Shown piece by piece: positions 38,984 through 48,464 of a stretch of 64,000 nucleotides of DNA. Position numbers and translations under genes: made by a program. The DNA comes from Acidimicrobiia bacterium (GTDB lineage: Bacteria; Actinomycetota; Acidimicrobiia; Acidimicrobiales; Poriferisodalaceae): NCBI GenBank assembly GCA_022822525.1, contig JAJEBN010000020.1:41798-105797 (forward strand), given 5' to 3'. The notes under the pieces were generated by a model, which was not told where the DNA came from, ran no database searches, and was given only the letters and a program-made list of their open reading frames with translations. The stretch's first letter is position 1, and every line of letters starts with the position of its first letter.

Positions 38984-39221
38984 GCCCGGCGGCTCGCAGC
39001 CGGGCGACCAGCTCGCGGCTGTTGACCGCAACGGCGCCCGCAGCCAAGGCAAGCTCCCGCTCGGCTTCGTCGATGTCGTAGTGGTCGCCCTGAAAGGCAG
39101 CCCGCCGCTTGCCGATGAGCTCTGCGAACCGGTGCAGCTCCTCGTAGCTCTCGTCGGAGACGAGGTGCGCCCAGCGTCGCCCTCGCCAGGGCCACAGGGC
39201 GTCGTCAACGAGGATCGTCAT
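38946..39221 (-). CDS. DUF4031 family protein
   Basis: A 91-residue protein of the DUF4031 family: MTILVDDALWPWRGRRWAHLV, ELHRFAELIGKRRAAFQG and HYDIDEAERELALAAGAVAV are characteristic. Function is unknown. ATG at 39221 overlaps the end of the AI-2E-type permease gene by 17 bases, so it is likely the last gene of that minus-strand unit. Its 3' end also overlaps the convergent hydrolase gene by 38 bases. Confidence 0.88.
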   Translation of the reverse strand: MTILVDDALWPWRGRRWAHLVSDESYEELHRFAELIGKRRAAFQGDHYDIDEAERELALAAGAVAVNSRELVARLRAAGLRTPRGVPSRRR

Positions 39222-40398
39222 GACCGTCGTCGGGGGGCGGGCTGCCGGAGGCGTCAGCAGTCTCCGCGTCATCGGCGACATCCGATTCGTGTTCGTGGGT
39301 CTCGAACAACTCGGACTCGATGAGCTCGTGCCGCTTGATGTAGGTGGACACGAACGCCTGAACCGTCGCAGCCGCCGGGACGGCCAGCAACGCACCCGCA
39401 GAGCCCAGCAGCGCAGCGCCCACGAGGACCGAACCGAACGCGACGGCGGGGTGGATGTTCATCGTGTGAGCCGTGACGCGGGGCGCGAGCAGGTAGTTCT
39501 CGATCTGCTGGTACGCGAGCACCACGATGGCGACCCACAGGGCGCTGATCGGCTCGTCGAGCAGGGCGATGAGCAGCGGCAGCAATCCGGCCAGATACGT
39601 GCCGACGACCGGAACGAACTGCGACAGCACGCCCACCCACATCGCGAGCGGCACGGGGAAGGGCACGCCGATGATGGCGAAGGCGGCCCAGTGCACCAGG
39701 AACGCTGCGATCGCAAGCAGCGTCCTGGAATAGATGTAGCCGCCGGTCTTGTCGATGGCCAGTTCCCAGCCACGCATCACGGCCGCCTGGCGGGCCGGCA
39801 CCAGTGTCGAGCAGACCAGACGTCGCAGCCGCGGGCCGTCTGCGACCAAGTAGAAGGTGAACAGGGCCACGGTCAGCGCTTGAATCGCAACGTTCACCAC
39901 CGTCGAGCCGACCGAGACCAGGTTGCCGGCCACATCGCCGAGCAGCGACGCCGCGCTGCCGCCTTCGGTGAACTGGGCTCGCAGATCATCGGTGCTGATC
40001 TGGATGCCGAATTGTCTGTCTGTCCAGCGCTCGATATCTGCCAGGTAGCCCGGCGCCGCGTCGATCAGTTTGTTGATCTGATCGGCGAGGACCGATGCCA
40101 TGGCAGCCAGAAACCCCAGCGCTGCCGCTCCGAACAAACAGAAGACCACCGCTGTGCCGAGCCCGCGCTTCCATCCTCGGCGCGCCAGCCAGTTGACGGC
40201 CGGCTCCATCGCAAATGACAGGAACAGCGACACCAGCAACACCACCAAGAGGCTGCGCAGCCGGTCGAGCAGCCACGCTGCGGTTGCCAGACCCACGACG
40301 CCCAGGAGGGCCAGCCCGATCGCGCGCGGCACCCAGCGGGGCATCCGGTCGCGTTCGGGCAGCTGCAGTTCGGCCCTGCGGCGGGCTTCACTCGGCAT
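39205..40398 (-). CDS. AI-2E family permease
   Basis: A 397-residue membrane protein of the AI-2 exporter/TqsA-PerM family, some members of which are Na+/H+ antiporters or efflux proteins. Hydrophobic segments fall near residues 25-45, 48-66 and 80-105, and again from about 205 to 340. The hallmark PFPVPLAMWVGVLSQFVPVVGTYLAGLLPLLIAL and QQIENYLLAPRVTAHTMNIHPAV lie in the C-terminal half. The tail is acidic and hydrophilic. It overlaps the HisN-like gene upstream by 11 bases and DUF4031 downstream by 17. Confidence 0.9.
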   Translation of the reverse strand: MPSEARRRAELQLPERDRMPRWVPRAIGLALLGVVGLATAAWLLDRLRSLLVVLLVSLFLSFAMEPAVNWLARRGWKRGLGTAVVFCLFGAAALGFLAAMASVLADQINKLIDAAPGYLADIERWTDRQFGIQISTDDLRAQFTEGGSAASLLGDVAGNLVSVGSTVVNVAIQALTVALFTFYLVADGPRLRRLVCSTLVPARQAAVMRGWELAIDKTGGYIYSRTLLAIAAFLVHWAAFAIIGVPFPVPLAMWVGVLSQFVPVVGTYLAGLLPLLIALLDEPISALWVAIVVLAYQQIENYLLAPRVTAHTMNIHPAVAFGSVLVGAALLGSAGALLAVPAAATVQAFVSTYIKRHELIESELFETHEHESDVADDAETADASGSPPPDDGHDDPR

Positions 40399-41209
40399 GG
40401 CGATGCTTCAGGCGGGCGGCCATGGCGTCGACGACTGCGTCGTGGATCACGCCGTTGGTGGCGATCCCATTGCGGTTGCGGTACTCGGGCCGACCGACGA
40501 CGTCGGTGAAGATGCCGCCGGCCTCCGACATGATCACCGGCATCGGGGCGAGGTCCCATGTCTCGCATACCGGATCGATCATCGCCTCAGCCTGCCCGGT
40601 GGCGACCAGGAAGTAGCCGTATGCGTCGCCCCACGTGCGCATCATCGCGCCCTGGGAGCGCAAGGCCTCGAATTGGGTCGGTTCGAAGGTGTTGTAATCG
40701 GAGGTGTTGACGAGCGCACCGCTGAGCTCGGCGTGATGGCTCACCGAGCAGCGGTGGTCATCCAGCCAGCAGCCGGTGCCCCGCCCGGCGGCGAGTGTCT
40801 GCCCGAGCACCGGCAGGTCGATGACTCCCACGAGGGGACCGTGAGGATCCACCAGCGCCACGAGCGTCGCGTACAGGGGGACGCCTCGCACAAAGCCCCG
40901 CGTCCCATCGATGGGGTCGACGATCCATGTCCGGCCCTCGGGCCGGATCTCACCGCCCTCTTCCTCGCCGAAGATTGCGTCATCGGGGAACTGCTCGGCA
41001 ATCCGGTCTCGGACGAGGCGTTCCGCCGCCCGGTCGGCTTCGGTCACTTCGGTACCGTCCCGCTTCCAGGTGACACCGAGATCGCGACGGCCGAACCACC
41101 GCAGCGTGAGCGCTCCCGCGTCCGCGGCGATCTCCCGTGCCGCTCCCACCAGCGCTTCGGTGGCGTCAGGCGGATCCGCGCCCGCCGGGTCACCGGCTTG
41201 CTGGTTCAC
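40388..41209 (-). CDS. hisN: Inositol monophosphatase family protein, probable histidinol-phosphatase
   Basis: A 273-residue Mg-dependent phosphatase. IFGEEEGGEI, TWIVDPIDGTRGFVRGVPLYATLVAL and the C-terminal CETWDLAPMPVIMSEAGGIFTD give the metal and substrate site. The GVPLYATLVAL and ATNGVIHDAVV segments resemble actinobacterial histidinol-phosphatase HisN more than inositol or fructose phosphatases, but this rests on recall rather than a search. The GTG start at 41209 overlaps the antiporter stop (GTGA). It belongs to a four-gene minus-strand unit of membrane and unknown genes, not to a his operon. Confidence 0.8.
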   Translation of the reverse strand: MNQQAGDPAGADPPDATEALVGAAREIAADAGALTLRWFGRRDLGVTWKRDGTEVTEADRAAERLVRDRIAEQFPDDAIFGEEEGGEIRPEGRTWIVDPIDGTRGFVRGVPLYATLVALVDPHGPLVGVIDLPVLGQTLAAGRGTGCWLDDHRCSVSHHAELSGALVNTSDYNTFEPTQFEALRSQGAMMRTWGDAYGYFLVATGQAEAMIDPVCETWDLAPMPVIMSEAGGIFTDVVGRPEYRNRNGIATNGVIHDAVVDAMAARLKHRHAE

Positions 41210-42849
41210 TCGCCCCGCCCCGGGCTCTGCCACGGCAGCCGGCGGGGCCGCGACGGCGGTTCTGACTCCGGCAGGTTCAGCGGGAAGGTGAGCACCGGTA
41301 CCGGGAGCTGGCGCGCGATGCGCTCCGATGGCAGCAGCACCAACCGGGAGGCACCGGCCGGCGGGCGCGGGGCGAACAGCACGACGAGGTCCGCCTGGTG
41401 CTGGCTGCGCGAGCGCACCACGGCACCGGTGAAGCTCTCGTTTCTCAGCGAACGGAACTCGAAGTCCACATCCCGGCTGCCGCATCGCTCCCCGATCTGC
41501 ACAGCGTGGGGCTCGTCCCGCTCGCCCGGCATGAGCACCACCAGCGACGAGCGCCACCGGGCCGCCTGGTCGATCAGCCACTCGGGCAGCTCCACCGGCA
41601 CCGGTGCTGCCACCAGCACCCGCGCTGGGAGCTCGAACTCTCTAGGAGCGCTACCGCTGTCGTCCTCCTCCGACGACCAGTCGCGCAGGTCCCGGGCGAC
41701 GAACAGGGGCCCGATCAGCTCGAACAGCACCACCGCACCGAGTACGACGGTGGCAGCTTCGACGCCGGCATCGGAGCCGACGTTGCTCAGTCGCTCCGAC
41801 GCGAGGACTGCGAGGCCGACGGCCACACCCGCCTGCGGTGTCAGGTTGACCCCCAGCCGGAACGACCGTCGCCAGCCGAGGCCTCCGGTGAGACCGCCGG
41901 CGAGGCCGCCGACGATCTTGGCCGCCACGCGCACGACGATGTAGGCGACGCCGACCAATCCGACCTTGGGAACATCAGAAAGGTGGATGGAGGCACCCGC
42001 CAGAGCGAAGAAGAGCAGGTAGAGCGGCTGCTCGATGGTCTTGATCGTGCGGAACAGGCGCACCGAGAATGCCTGCGGCGAGACCGTCGCCGCCGTAGCT
42101 CCCGCGACGAGGGCTGCCAGCGGCAGCGAGATCTCGGCGAATCCGGCGATGGTCCACGCGATCACGATGTGCACCAGCACGAACAGCAGCAGCTCGCCGG
42201 ACGTCTCGATCTGGAATCCGAGCCGTGAGATGAACCAGCCGAGGATCAGTCCCAGTACCGCGCCGCCGATGCCCAGCTGGACGAAGTTCACCAGCGCGCC
42301 GCCGACATCGGCGGCTTCGTCCGACAGCAGCAGCGCAATCGGGAGCACCGCAGCGAACGTGGTGGTCGCGAGCGCGTCCGAAACAGCATGGGTGCCGACG
42401 ATGCCGGTGGGATAGCTGCCACGGGCGCGCACGGAGGTCACGATGTGCGCGATCGTCATCGGCGCGCCAGCGCCGGCAAGCGCGCCCAGCACCAGCGCGA
42501 CCGGACGGTCGGCGCCGAGCCTGCTCGTCACCCAGAACACCGCGACCGCGCTCAGCGCGAACTGGATGACGCCTGTCGTCAGCGTCCATCTCGCAGCTCT
42601 CAGCGCCCGCACCGACACTCGCTCGCCGATCACGAACATGAGCACCGCCAGCGCCACCTCGGTGACGGGCCGCAGCGCTATCAGCGACGGCTCGTCGATC
42701 AGCTGCATGAACGGCGGCCCCGACGGGCCCAGCAGCGCACCGACGATGAGGAAGGCGACCAGCTCGGGCAGGTGATGGCGCGCCAGCAGCCGGCTGGCCA
42801 AGTACGCCAGCCAGGCCAGCACGGCGAACGCGACGAGCGTGTCGTTCAC
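41206..42849 (-). CDS. Cation:proton antiporter (CPA2 type)
   Basis: A 547-residue antiporter with roughly twelve membrane segments to about residue 385, including LPELVAFLIVGALLGPSG, VTEVALAVLMFVIGE, GTHAVSDALATTTF and the GVNLTPQAGVAVGLAVLA segment. About 160 cytosolic residues follow, with a UspA-like alternating pattern (FELPARVLVAAPVPVELPEW). Members exchange Na+ or K+ for protons. First gene of the unit that continues with the HisN-like phosphatase, AI-2E-type permease and DUF4031. Confidence 0.9.
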   Translation of the reverse strand: MNDTLVAFAVLAWLAYLASRLLARHHLPELVAFLIVGALLGPSGPPFMQLIDEPSLIALRPVTEVALAVLMFVIGERVSVRALRAARWTLTTGVIQFALSAVAVFWVTSRLGADRPVALVLGALAGAGAPMTIAHIVTSVRARGSYPTGIVGTHAVSDALATTTFAAVLPIALLLSDEAADVGGALVNFVQLGIGGAVLGLILGWFISRLGFQIETSGELLLFVLVHIVIAWTIAGFAEISLPLAALVAGATAATVSPQAFSVRLFRTIKTIEQPLYLLFFALAGASIHLSDVPKVGLVGVAYIVVRVAAKIVGGLAGGLTGGLGWRRSFRLGVNLTPQAGVAVGLAVLASERLSNVGSDAGVEAATVVLGAVVLFELIGPLFVARDLRDWSSEEDDSGSAPREFELPARVLVAAPVPVELPEWLIDQAARWRSSLVVLMPGERDEPHAVQIGERCGSRDVDFEFRSLRNESFTGAVVRSRSQHQADLVVLFAPRPPAGASRLVLLPSERIARQLPVPVLTFPLNLPESEPPSRPRRLPWQSPGRGE

Positions 42850-42927
42850 TTTCGCGTCACCGCCCCGGCAGGCGCCAGAATCCCCTGGGCAGGGAGTCGA
42901 TCAGCTCCCAGATGACTCAGGCCCAGA

Positions 42928-43734
42928 TCAGTCAGACGAAGCTGAGACCGGCTCGAAGTTGGGGTCGCGCTGCTCCACGAAGCTCTGGACGCCTTCCTTG
43001 AAGTCCGGTCGTGTGAGCGATTCACGCATGAGGGCGTTGGACTCCTCCAGGGCGTCGCTGCGTGCCTCGTCGAGCTGTCCCCACACCTGGCGCTTGATCT
43101 GGGCCATCGACCACGGCGCGCTGAAGCGTCCCAGGTCACGCGCATAGCTGATCGCCTCGTCAAGCAGCTCGTCAGGCGGGAAGACCCTGCTGACCACACC
43201 CATCTCCTTGGCCTCCTCGGCCAGGAAGACGCGCCCCGACATGAGAATGTCGAGCGCATTCGATGGACCGACCACGCGGGGCAGCATCCACGAGACGCCG
43301 TGCTCGGCAATGAGGCCGCGTCGCACGAATGCGCTCGTGAACTTGGCCCCCTGAGCCGCAAACCGGACATCGCACATCATGGCGTGCACGAAACCCAACC
43401 CGGCGCATGCACCGTTGATCGCGGCCACGACCGGCTTGGGGATGGTCAGGGCGTAGTCGTGACGCTCGTTGCGCAGGCGGGGCGGGGCCTCGTCGGAGCG
43501 CTCGCCTTGCTCGCTGCTGATTCCCTGCAGGTTGTCCATGTCGGCGCCGGCGCAGAATCCCCGGCCCGCTCCGGTCACCACGATGGCGCGGACGTCAGGG
43601 TTGGCAGCGGCCTGATCGAGGGCATCGAAGTAGCCGGTGCCCAGCTCGCCTGTCCAGGCGTTGAGGCGCTCGGGACGGTTCAGCGTGACGACCGCCACAC
43701 CGTCGTCAACCTCGTAGAGCACTGTGTCATTCAT
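42928..43734 (-). CDS. Enoyl-CoA hydratase/isomerase family protein
   Basis: A 268-residue crotonase-fold enzyme acting on acyl-CoA esters. The oxyanion hole regions are TLNRPERLNAW, TGAGRGFCAGADMDNL (about 54-69) and INGACAGLGFVHAMMCDVRFA (about 106-126), with KFTSAFVRRGLIAEHG following; the second Glu position in this last segment is where hydratase activity would be decided. ATG at 43734, 42 bases after the cyclophilin gene on the same strand. Hydratase, isomerase and other crotonase reactions are all possible. Confidence 0.9.
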   Translation of the reverse strand: MNDTVLYEVDDGVAVVTLNRPERLNAWTGELGTGYFDALDQAAANPDVRAIVVTGAGRGFCAGADMDNLQGISSEQGERSDEAPPRLRNERHDYALTIPKPVVAAINGACAGLGFVHAMMCDVRFAAQGAKFTSAFVRRGLIAEHGVSWMLPRVVGPSNALDILMSGRVFLAEEAKEMGVVSRVFPPDELLDEAISYARDLGRFSAPWSMAQIKRQVWGQLDEARSDALEESNALMRESLTRPDFKEGVQSFVEQRDPNFEPVSASSD

Positions 43735-43776
43735 CCGACTTCTCCTTGCCCATGCCGATGCGCCACAGTACTCGCA

Positions 43777-44253
43777 CTAATTCTGAGAGACCTCTTCGAC
43801 AGTGACGGTGTCCATCGTGTCGCCGACCGCGATGGCGAGGGCCACGTCCATTCCCTCGGTCACGTAGCCGAACAGGTTGTACGCGGGCTGCAGCTTGGCG
43901 CGGCAGTCGTCGATGCAGATGAAGAACTGGCTGCCGTTGGTGTCCGGCCCGGCATTGGCCATCGCGACTGCGCCGAGCGTGTACTCCGCCTTCACCGGCT
44001 CGTCGGCGAAGCGGTATCCCGGGCCGCCACGGCCTGAGCCCTCCGGGCAGCCGCCCTGGATGACGAAGTCGGGCACGACGCGGTGGAAAGTGAGCCCCGT
44101 GTAGTAGCCGTCCTGGGCCAGATTCACGAAGTTGTTCACCGTCACCGGCGCGAGCTGGGGATCGAGGTCCATGACGATGCGGCCCTTGGACGTGTCGAGC
44201 GTGACACGCCAGATCGCATCGGTGTTGATGTTCATTGCAGGTGCAGAAGCCAT
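43777..44253 (-). CDS. Cyclophilin-type peptidyl-prolyl cis-trans isomerase
   Basis: A 158-residue cyclophilin. APVTVNNFVNLAQDGYYTGLTFHRVVPDF, with the catalytic Arg of FHRVVPDF, IQGGCPEGSGRGGPGY, AMANAGPDTNGSQFFI and NLFGYVTEGMDVA define the active site. No signal peptide is seen, so it is cytosolic and assists protein folding. An internal ATG at 44235 is an alternative start giving 152 residues. Confidence 0.94.
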   Translation of the reverse strand: MASAPAMNINTDAIWRVTLDTSKGRIVMDLDPQLAPVTVNNFVNLAQDGYYTGLTFHRVVPDFVIQGGCPEGSGRGGPGYRFADEPVKAEYTLGAVAMANAGPDTNGSQFFICIDDCRAKLQPAYNLFGYVTEGMDVALAIAVGDTMDTVTVEEVSQN

Positions 44254-44327
44254 GAGCCAGCGACGCTACCGGCGGAAACGAGTGCGCCCGCTGCCGCTGC
44301 GGCTTCTGTTCTGAGCGGTCTGTGTGC

Positions 44328-46046
44328 TCAGTCGGTGGAGCGGAGGGTTTTTCCGGCAAGCGCGCCGGTGTGCTCGCCCTCACGCATGAACACCTGCCCG
44401 TTCACCAGCGTGGCGTCGTAGCCGGCGCCTCGCTGGATGTAACGGCCTGCACCGCCGGGGAAGTCGTACACGTACTCGGGACCCGACAGCGACAGGCCCT
44501 CGACGTCGATGACGTTGATGTCGGCGAACCGTCCGGCCTCGAGCCGTCCCCGGTCGACCAGCCCGAACAGGTCGGCGGTGTCGGAGGTGATGCGGCGGAT
44601 GCCTTCGGGCAGCGAGAAGAACCCGTTGTCCCGCACCCAGTGAGAGAGGAAGAACGTGGGCTGGCTGGAGTCCATGATCTGCCCGACGTGCGCCCCTGCG
44701 TCGGCGAGGCCCATCACGATGGAGTCGTGGCTGAGCATCCGCTCGATTGCGTCGAAGTCCTGGTTCAGCACCGGCAGGCTCAGCATCACGGTTCCGTCGG
44801 AGCGATCGGTGGCATCCAGGAACAGCTCCACCGGGGTCACCCCGGCGGCCGCGGCCTGTGCCTCGAGCGTGCCGTCGGGCCCGATCCGGTAGTTCGGGTT
44901 GACCGCATCGAGCAGGTACAGCCGGCTCAAGTCGACGAGGGAATTCGCCATGCCCGTCGAGTTCTTGTCCGATGAGTTGGCCTCGGCCACCAGGGCCGCA
45001 CGCGTCGCGGGGTCGCGGATCGCCTCGAGGCGGCCGGCGATGTCGAGGCTGCGCAACGATCGCCACGTCTCGCCCGCCCGGTCCCAAGGCGTCCGGTGCT
45101 GGATGCCGAGCACGACGCCGATGGCGCGGCACGTGGTCTGCGGTCGCAGGTTTGCGCCTGCGGCGTTCTGCTCGCTCACGTAGCCGAGCACCAGATCGCT
45201 CATCTCGGGCTTGCGGGCGGAGTACACCAGCCCGAACGTGCTGGGCTGGCCGCTGCGCCGCGTGATCTCGCCGAGCACCTCGATCTCATGGCGGCCTCCG
45301 GCGAAGTCAGGCCCGGCGGCTTCGAAGCGAGGCGCCGACTCGAACACGCCGCGGCCATGTCGGCCCAGCACATCGCCGAAGGCGTACAGCTCGTTGTCAT
45401 CAGCGAAGGTACCCGGGATCGGGCGTCCGTCGGGGGTGCGATGCAGCAGCGTGCGCGATGTCGAGAAGCCCAGCGCACCCGACTCCATCGCCTCGTCCAC
45501 CAGCTCGCACATCGCTGCGATCTGGGACTCCGACGCTGGACGCTCGTCGAGGCTGTCGGGTCCCATCGTGTGCCAGCGGACGGCGACATGGCCGACCATG
45601 CCGCCGACGTTGAGGCCTTTGGGCATGCCGTCCAGAAAGGCCAGATACTCGCCGTAGGACCGCCAGTCCCACGGAAGGCCCTGCATCATCGACTGCTTCG
45701 GGATGTCCTCGACGGACTCCATGACCTCGGCGATGTAGGTGATGTCCTCTGTTTTCACCGGGGCGAACGTGACACCGCAATTGCCCATCACCACTGAGGT
45801 CACGCCGTGCCAGCACGAGCTCGAACCGATGGGATCCCAAGCGAGCTGCGCGTCGAGGTGTGTGTGGATGTCCACGAAGCCAGGCGTCACCACCTTGCCC
45901 GTGGCGTCGATCTCGGTGCGTCCGGCGTGGGGCACCTCACCGACTGCGGTGATCCGCTCACCGTCGATGGCCACATCGGCGGCCCTGGCATCGCCACCAG
46001 TCCCGTCAACTACCAGGCCGCCCCGGATGACTGTGTCGTGCGACAT
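44328..46046 (-). CDS. N-acyl-D-amino-acid deacylase family amidohydrolase
   Basis: A 572-residue amidohydrolase of the D-aminoacylase group. VIRGGLVVDGTGGDARAADVAIDG begins the N-terminal beta-domain, VTPGFVDIHTHLDAQLAWDP supplies the HxH metal site, and SVVMGNCGVTFAPV and MGLADAGAHVGQIMDSSQ are family marks. The C-terminus NVIDVEGLSLSGPEYVYDFPGGAGRYIQRGAGYDATLVNG rejoins the small domain. MSHDTVIRGG at 46046 is the start; sequence upstream is not homologous and overlaps the divergent lipoprotein gene. Related enzymes hydrolyse D-acylamino acids, dihydropyrimidines or other cyclic amides. Confidence 0.92.
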   Translation of the reverse strand: MSHDTVIRGGLVVDGTGGDARAADVAIDGERITAVGEVPHAGRTEIDATGKVVTPGFVDIHTHLDAQLAWDPIGSSSCWHGVTSVVMGNCGVTFAPVKTEDITYIAEVMESVEDIPKQSMMQGLPWDWRSYGEYLAFLDGMPKGLNVGGMVGHVAVRWHTMGPDSLDERPASESQIAAMCELVDEAMESGALGFSTSRTLLHRTPDGRPIPGTFADDNELYAFGDVLGRHGRGVFESAPRFEAAGPDFAGGRHEIEVLGEITRRSGQPSTFGLVYSARKPEMSDLVLGYVSEQNAAGANLRPQTTCRAIGVVLGIQHRTPWDRAGETWRSLRSLDIAGRLEAIRDPATRAALVAEANSSDKNSTGMANSLVDLSRLYLLDAVNPNYRIGPDGTLEAQAAAAGVTPVELFLDATDRSDGTVMLSLPVLNQDFDAIERMLSHDSIVMGLADAGAHVGQIMDSSQPTFFLSHWVRDNGFFSLPEGIRRITSDTADLFGLVDRGRLEAGRFADINVIDVEGLSLSGPEYVYDFPGGAGRYIQRGAGYDATLVNGQVFMREGEHTGALAGKTLRSTD

Positions 46047-46197
46047 CGTGCGCTCCCATGCTCGTCCCAGCTCGCAACAGTCGAGCTTAGGGCGGCGTCG
46101 TGCCGTCCCGCTGTTGTCTCCCCGCCGTTGCGTCGGCTTCGGTACTCTGCATTGGATGCCGACTCCCCACCGGAGCGCTACTGGAAGGGCGACTGCC

Positions 46198-46902
46198 GTG
46201 CACCAATTCGACTCCCGCCTCGCAAGCACCGCCGCGCGCTGGCGCGTGCTGGCTGCAGCTGCGGCCGCCGCGCTGCTGGTCAGCGCCTGCGGTCTGCTGA
46301 GCGACGACGAAACGGATGCGACGACGACCACCGTCGCCGCTGAAGACGGGGCCATGACCGAAACGGAGGCCGACACCCCCACCCTCGTCACCGCCGCGTC
46401 GACAACGACAGCGGCCAGTGACGCGATGGCTGAAGGGGAGCCTGACGGTCCTGACGTGACAGTCGAGTCCAAGCTCTCCACGGCCGGGTTGGGACCGGTG
46501 CAGATCGGCCACACTCTCGATGATGCCCGCGCTGCCGCTGATGCACTGCTGATCGCGGTGCCCGGGGGCAGCGACGCGTGCCGCTACTACACGGTGCAGA
46601 ACGGCCCCGAAGGCGTTCGCTTCCTGGCCGTCAATGCCGAGATCGTCCGGGTAGATATCGAGGCAGGTCCGATCACCACCATTTCCGGTTACGGCATCGG
46701 ATCCACGCGCAGTGAGATCGTCGAGGCCTTCGGTGACCGCATCGAGGACGGGCCTGGACTCTCAGCGATCCAATACGTGCCGGTGGACGCGCCCGACATC
46801 GACAAGCGGGTCGTGTGGGAGGTCAACGAGGCTGGCGCAGTCGTCTCGCTGCGAGCCGGTCGCCTCCCGCACATCGAGCCCCGGGTGGCCTGCACCGGCT
46901 GA
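46198..46902 (+). CDS. Lipoprotein with Thr/Ala-rich linker, unknown function
   Basis: A 234-residue predicted lipoprotein, family not recognised. The signal peptide spans about residues 13-32 (WRVLAAAAAAALLVSAC, lipobox VSAC). A low-complexity linker rich in Thr, Ala, Asp and Glu follows (TTTTVAAEDGAMTETEADTP) to about residue 85. The C-terminal 150 residues look globular (LGPVQIGHTLDDARAAADAL, GYGIGSTRSEIVEAFGDRI), the last part resembling small periplasmic beta-lactamase-inhibitor-like or BLIP-type modules that contain GxxxxEVxxxFG. GTG at 46198 has a GGAAGGG ribosome site 8 bases upstream; ATG at 46156 is in frame but lacks one. Confidence 0.7.
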   Translation: MHQFDSRLASTAARWRVLAAAAAAALLVSACGLLSDDETDATTTTVAAEDGAMTETEADTPTLVTAASTTTAASDAMAEGEPDGPDVTVESKLSTAGLGPVQIGHTLDDARAAADALLIAVPGGSDACRYYTVQNGPEGVRFLAVNAEIVRVDIEAGPITTISGYGIGSTRSEIVEAFGDRIEDGPGLSAIQYVPVDAPDIDKRVVWEVNEAGAVVSLRAGRLPHIEPRVACTG

Positions 46903-46941
46903 GCAGGGTGAGCCCGGCGGGGGCCCACGCCGAGACTTGGC

Positions 46942-48306
46942 TCAGCTGCTGACGGCGTCGCCCAGGTTCTTGATGACGTCAACCCACAGCTGCGTGGTGA
47001 GCGCGAGCGAGTCAACATCGACGCGTTCGTCGTTGCCGTGGAAGCGCAGCATGAAGTCGTTGGAGTTGACCCGGTTGCTGAACAGGCCCGCCCCGTAGGC
47101 CACAGCGCCCTTCAACCGGAAGAAGCGGGCGTCGGTCGCGCCCACGATCAGCTGCGGGATCACCGGGGCACCCGGGTGGGCCTTCGCCATCAGCTCGCTC
47201 AGCAGCTGCCACATCGGCGTGTTGGTCGGCGAGAAGCTGGCGGGATCGTCGTGGAGGTGCTCGATCTCGACCTCGTCGAACAGCTCGCCGAGGGCTGCCT
47301 GCAGGTGCTCATTCACCGCGACGGGGTCGCCCGGAGCCGTGCGGATGTCGATCTCGATCTCGACCTTGTCGGGGATGATGTTGGTCTTGTTGCCGCCACC
47401 CACGACATTCGGGCTGAACGTGGTGTGGCTGCACGCATGCAAGTGGCGTGCCAAGCCGGGTGCGTCGATGCCGGCGACAGCGTCGTAGACGCGAGCCGGG
47501 TCGAGCAGCGCCTCGCGTGTCTCGTCGTCGACCCTCAGCGTCGAGACATGGTGCTGCCACATCTCGGTGAGCTGCGGTGCCGGCCGGTACTCGGCAATGC
47601 GACGCACGATCTCGGCCGCCTTGATGAGGGCGTTGTCGGTGCCGAAGGGCATGGAGCCATGGCCTGGTGTGCCGCGCACGGTGAGCCGCCGCCAGCCGAT
47701 GCCCTTCTCGCCAGCCGCCAGCGTGATCTTGGTGCCCTGGGGCGTGTGGTTGGGCATGCCGCCGAACTCGGTGAGCACGTAATCGCACTCGATGGCATCC
47801 CAGTTGTTGTCGGCCATCCATTTGGCGCCGTAGGTGCCTCCGGCTTCCTCGTCGGCCACGCCGAAATAGATGAGATCGCCCTTCGGCCGGTGACCGCTGC
47901 GCACGATGTGCCGGAAGGCCACCGCCATCGACGAGGTCAGGTTGAGCATGTCGACCGCCCCTCGCCCCCACACCTCGCCGTCCACCAGATCGCCGCCGAA
48001 GGGATCCCGGCTCCAGCCGTCGGCGTTCACCGGCACCACGTCGGTGTGGCCCATCAGGCACAGCTTGGGCGCCGACGGGTCGGTGCCCGAGATGCGGGCC
48101 ACCAGTGACCGGCGCCCCGGCTCGGACTCGAAACTCTGCAAGTCGACGCCGGGGCCTTCCAGGTACGTCTCGAGCAGGTCGCTGTTGCGAACCTCTTCGC
48201 CCGATTCGACGGTTCCGTCGTTGACGCAGGCGTTGCGGATCATCTGCTGCAGCAGCTCGATGGTCTGGTTGGTCAGCGCTGGATCGGTGTGGTCGAGGTC
48301 ACCCAT
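46942..48306 (-). CDS. M20-family peptidase/deacylase
   Basis: A 454-residue dizinc peptidase. LCLMGHTDVVPV, GRGAVDMLN, GVADEEAGGTYGAKWM for the catalytic Glu pair, LTEFGG, a dimerisation domain (GTPGHGSMPFGTDNAL), and VNSNDFMLRFHGNDERV near the C-terminus are present. This layout fits the larger dipeptidase/carboxypeptidase-like M20 group rather than ArgE. MGDLDHTDPAL at 48306 is the start, 158 bases from a divergent acyl-CoA dehydrogenase gene. Convergent with the lipoprotein gene, 39 bases apart. Confidence 0.9.
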   Translation of the reverse strand: MGDLDHTDPALTNQTIELLQQMIRNACVNDGTVESGEEVRNSDLLETYLEGPGVDLQSFESEPGRRSLVARISGTDPSAPKLCLMGHTDVVPVNADGWSRDPFGGDLVDGEVWGRGAVDMLNLTSSMAVAFRHIVRSGHRPKGDLIYFGVADEEAGGTYGAKWMADNNWDAIECDYVLTEFGGMPNHTPQGTKITLAAGEKGIGWRRLTVRGTPGHGSMPFGTDNALIKAAEIVRRIAEYRPAPQLTEMWQHHVSTLRVDDETREALLDPARVYDAVAGIDAPGLARHLHACSHTTFSPNVVGGGNKTNIIPDKVEIEIDIRTAPGDPVAVNEHLQAALGELFDEVEIEHLHDDPASFSPTNTPMWQLLSELMAKAHPGAPVIPQLIVGATDARFFRLKGAVAYGAGLFSNRVNSNDFMLRFHGNDERVDVDSLALTTQLWVDVIKNLGDAVSS

Positions 48307-48464
48307 GGCAGCGATGTTACGGCTGCGCTCGCACCCCTGATGGCGAGCCGTCGATCGTGGTGACACGGGCGCGGCCCAGTACGCGCTTGCGGCCTGCGCT
48401 CAACACCGCATCGCGCACGACACTTCACGGTGAGGTCCCGCAGACGCAACTACCGTGGCACCCG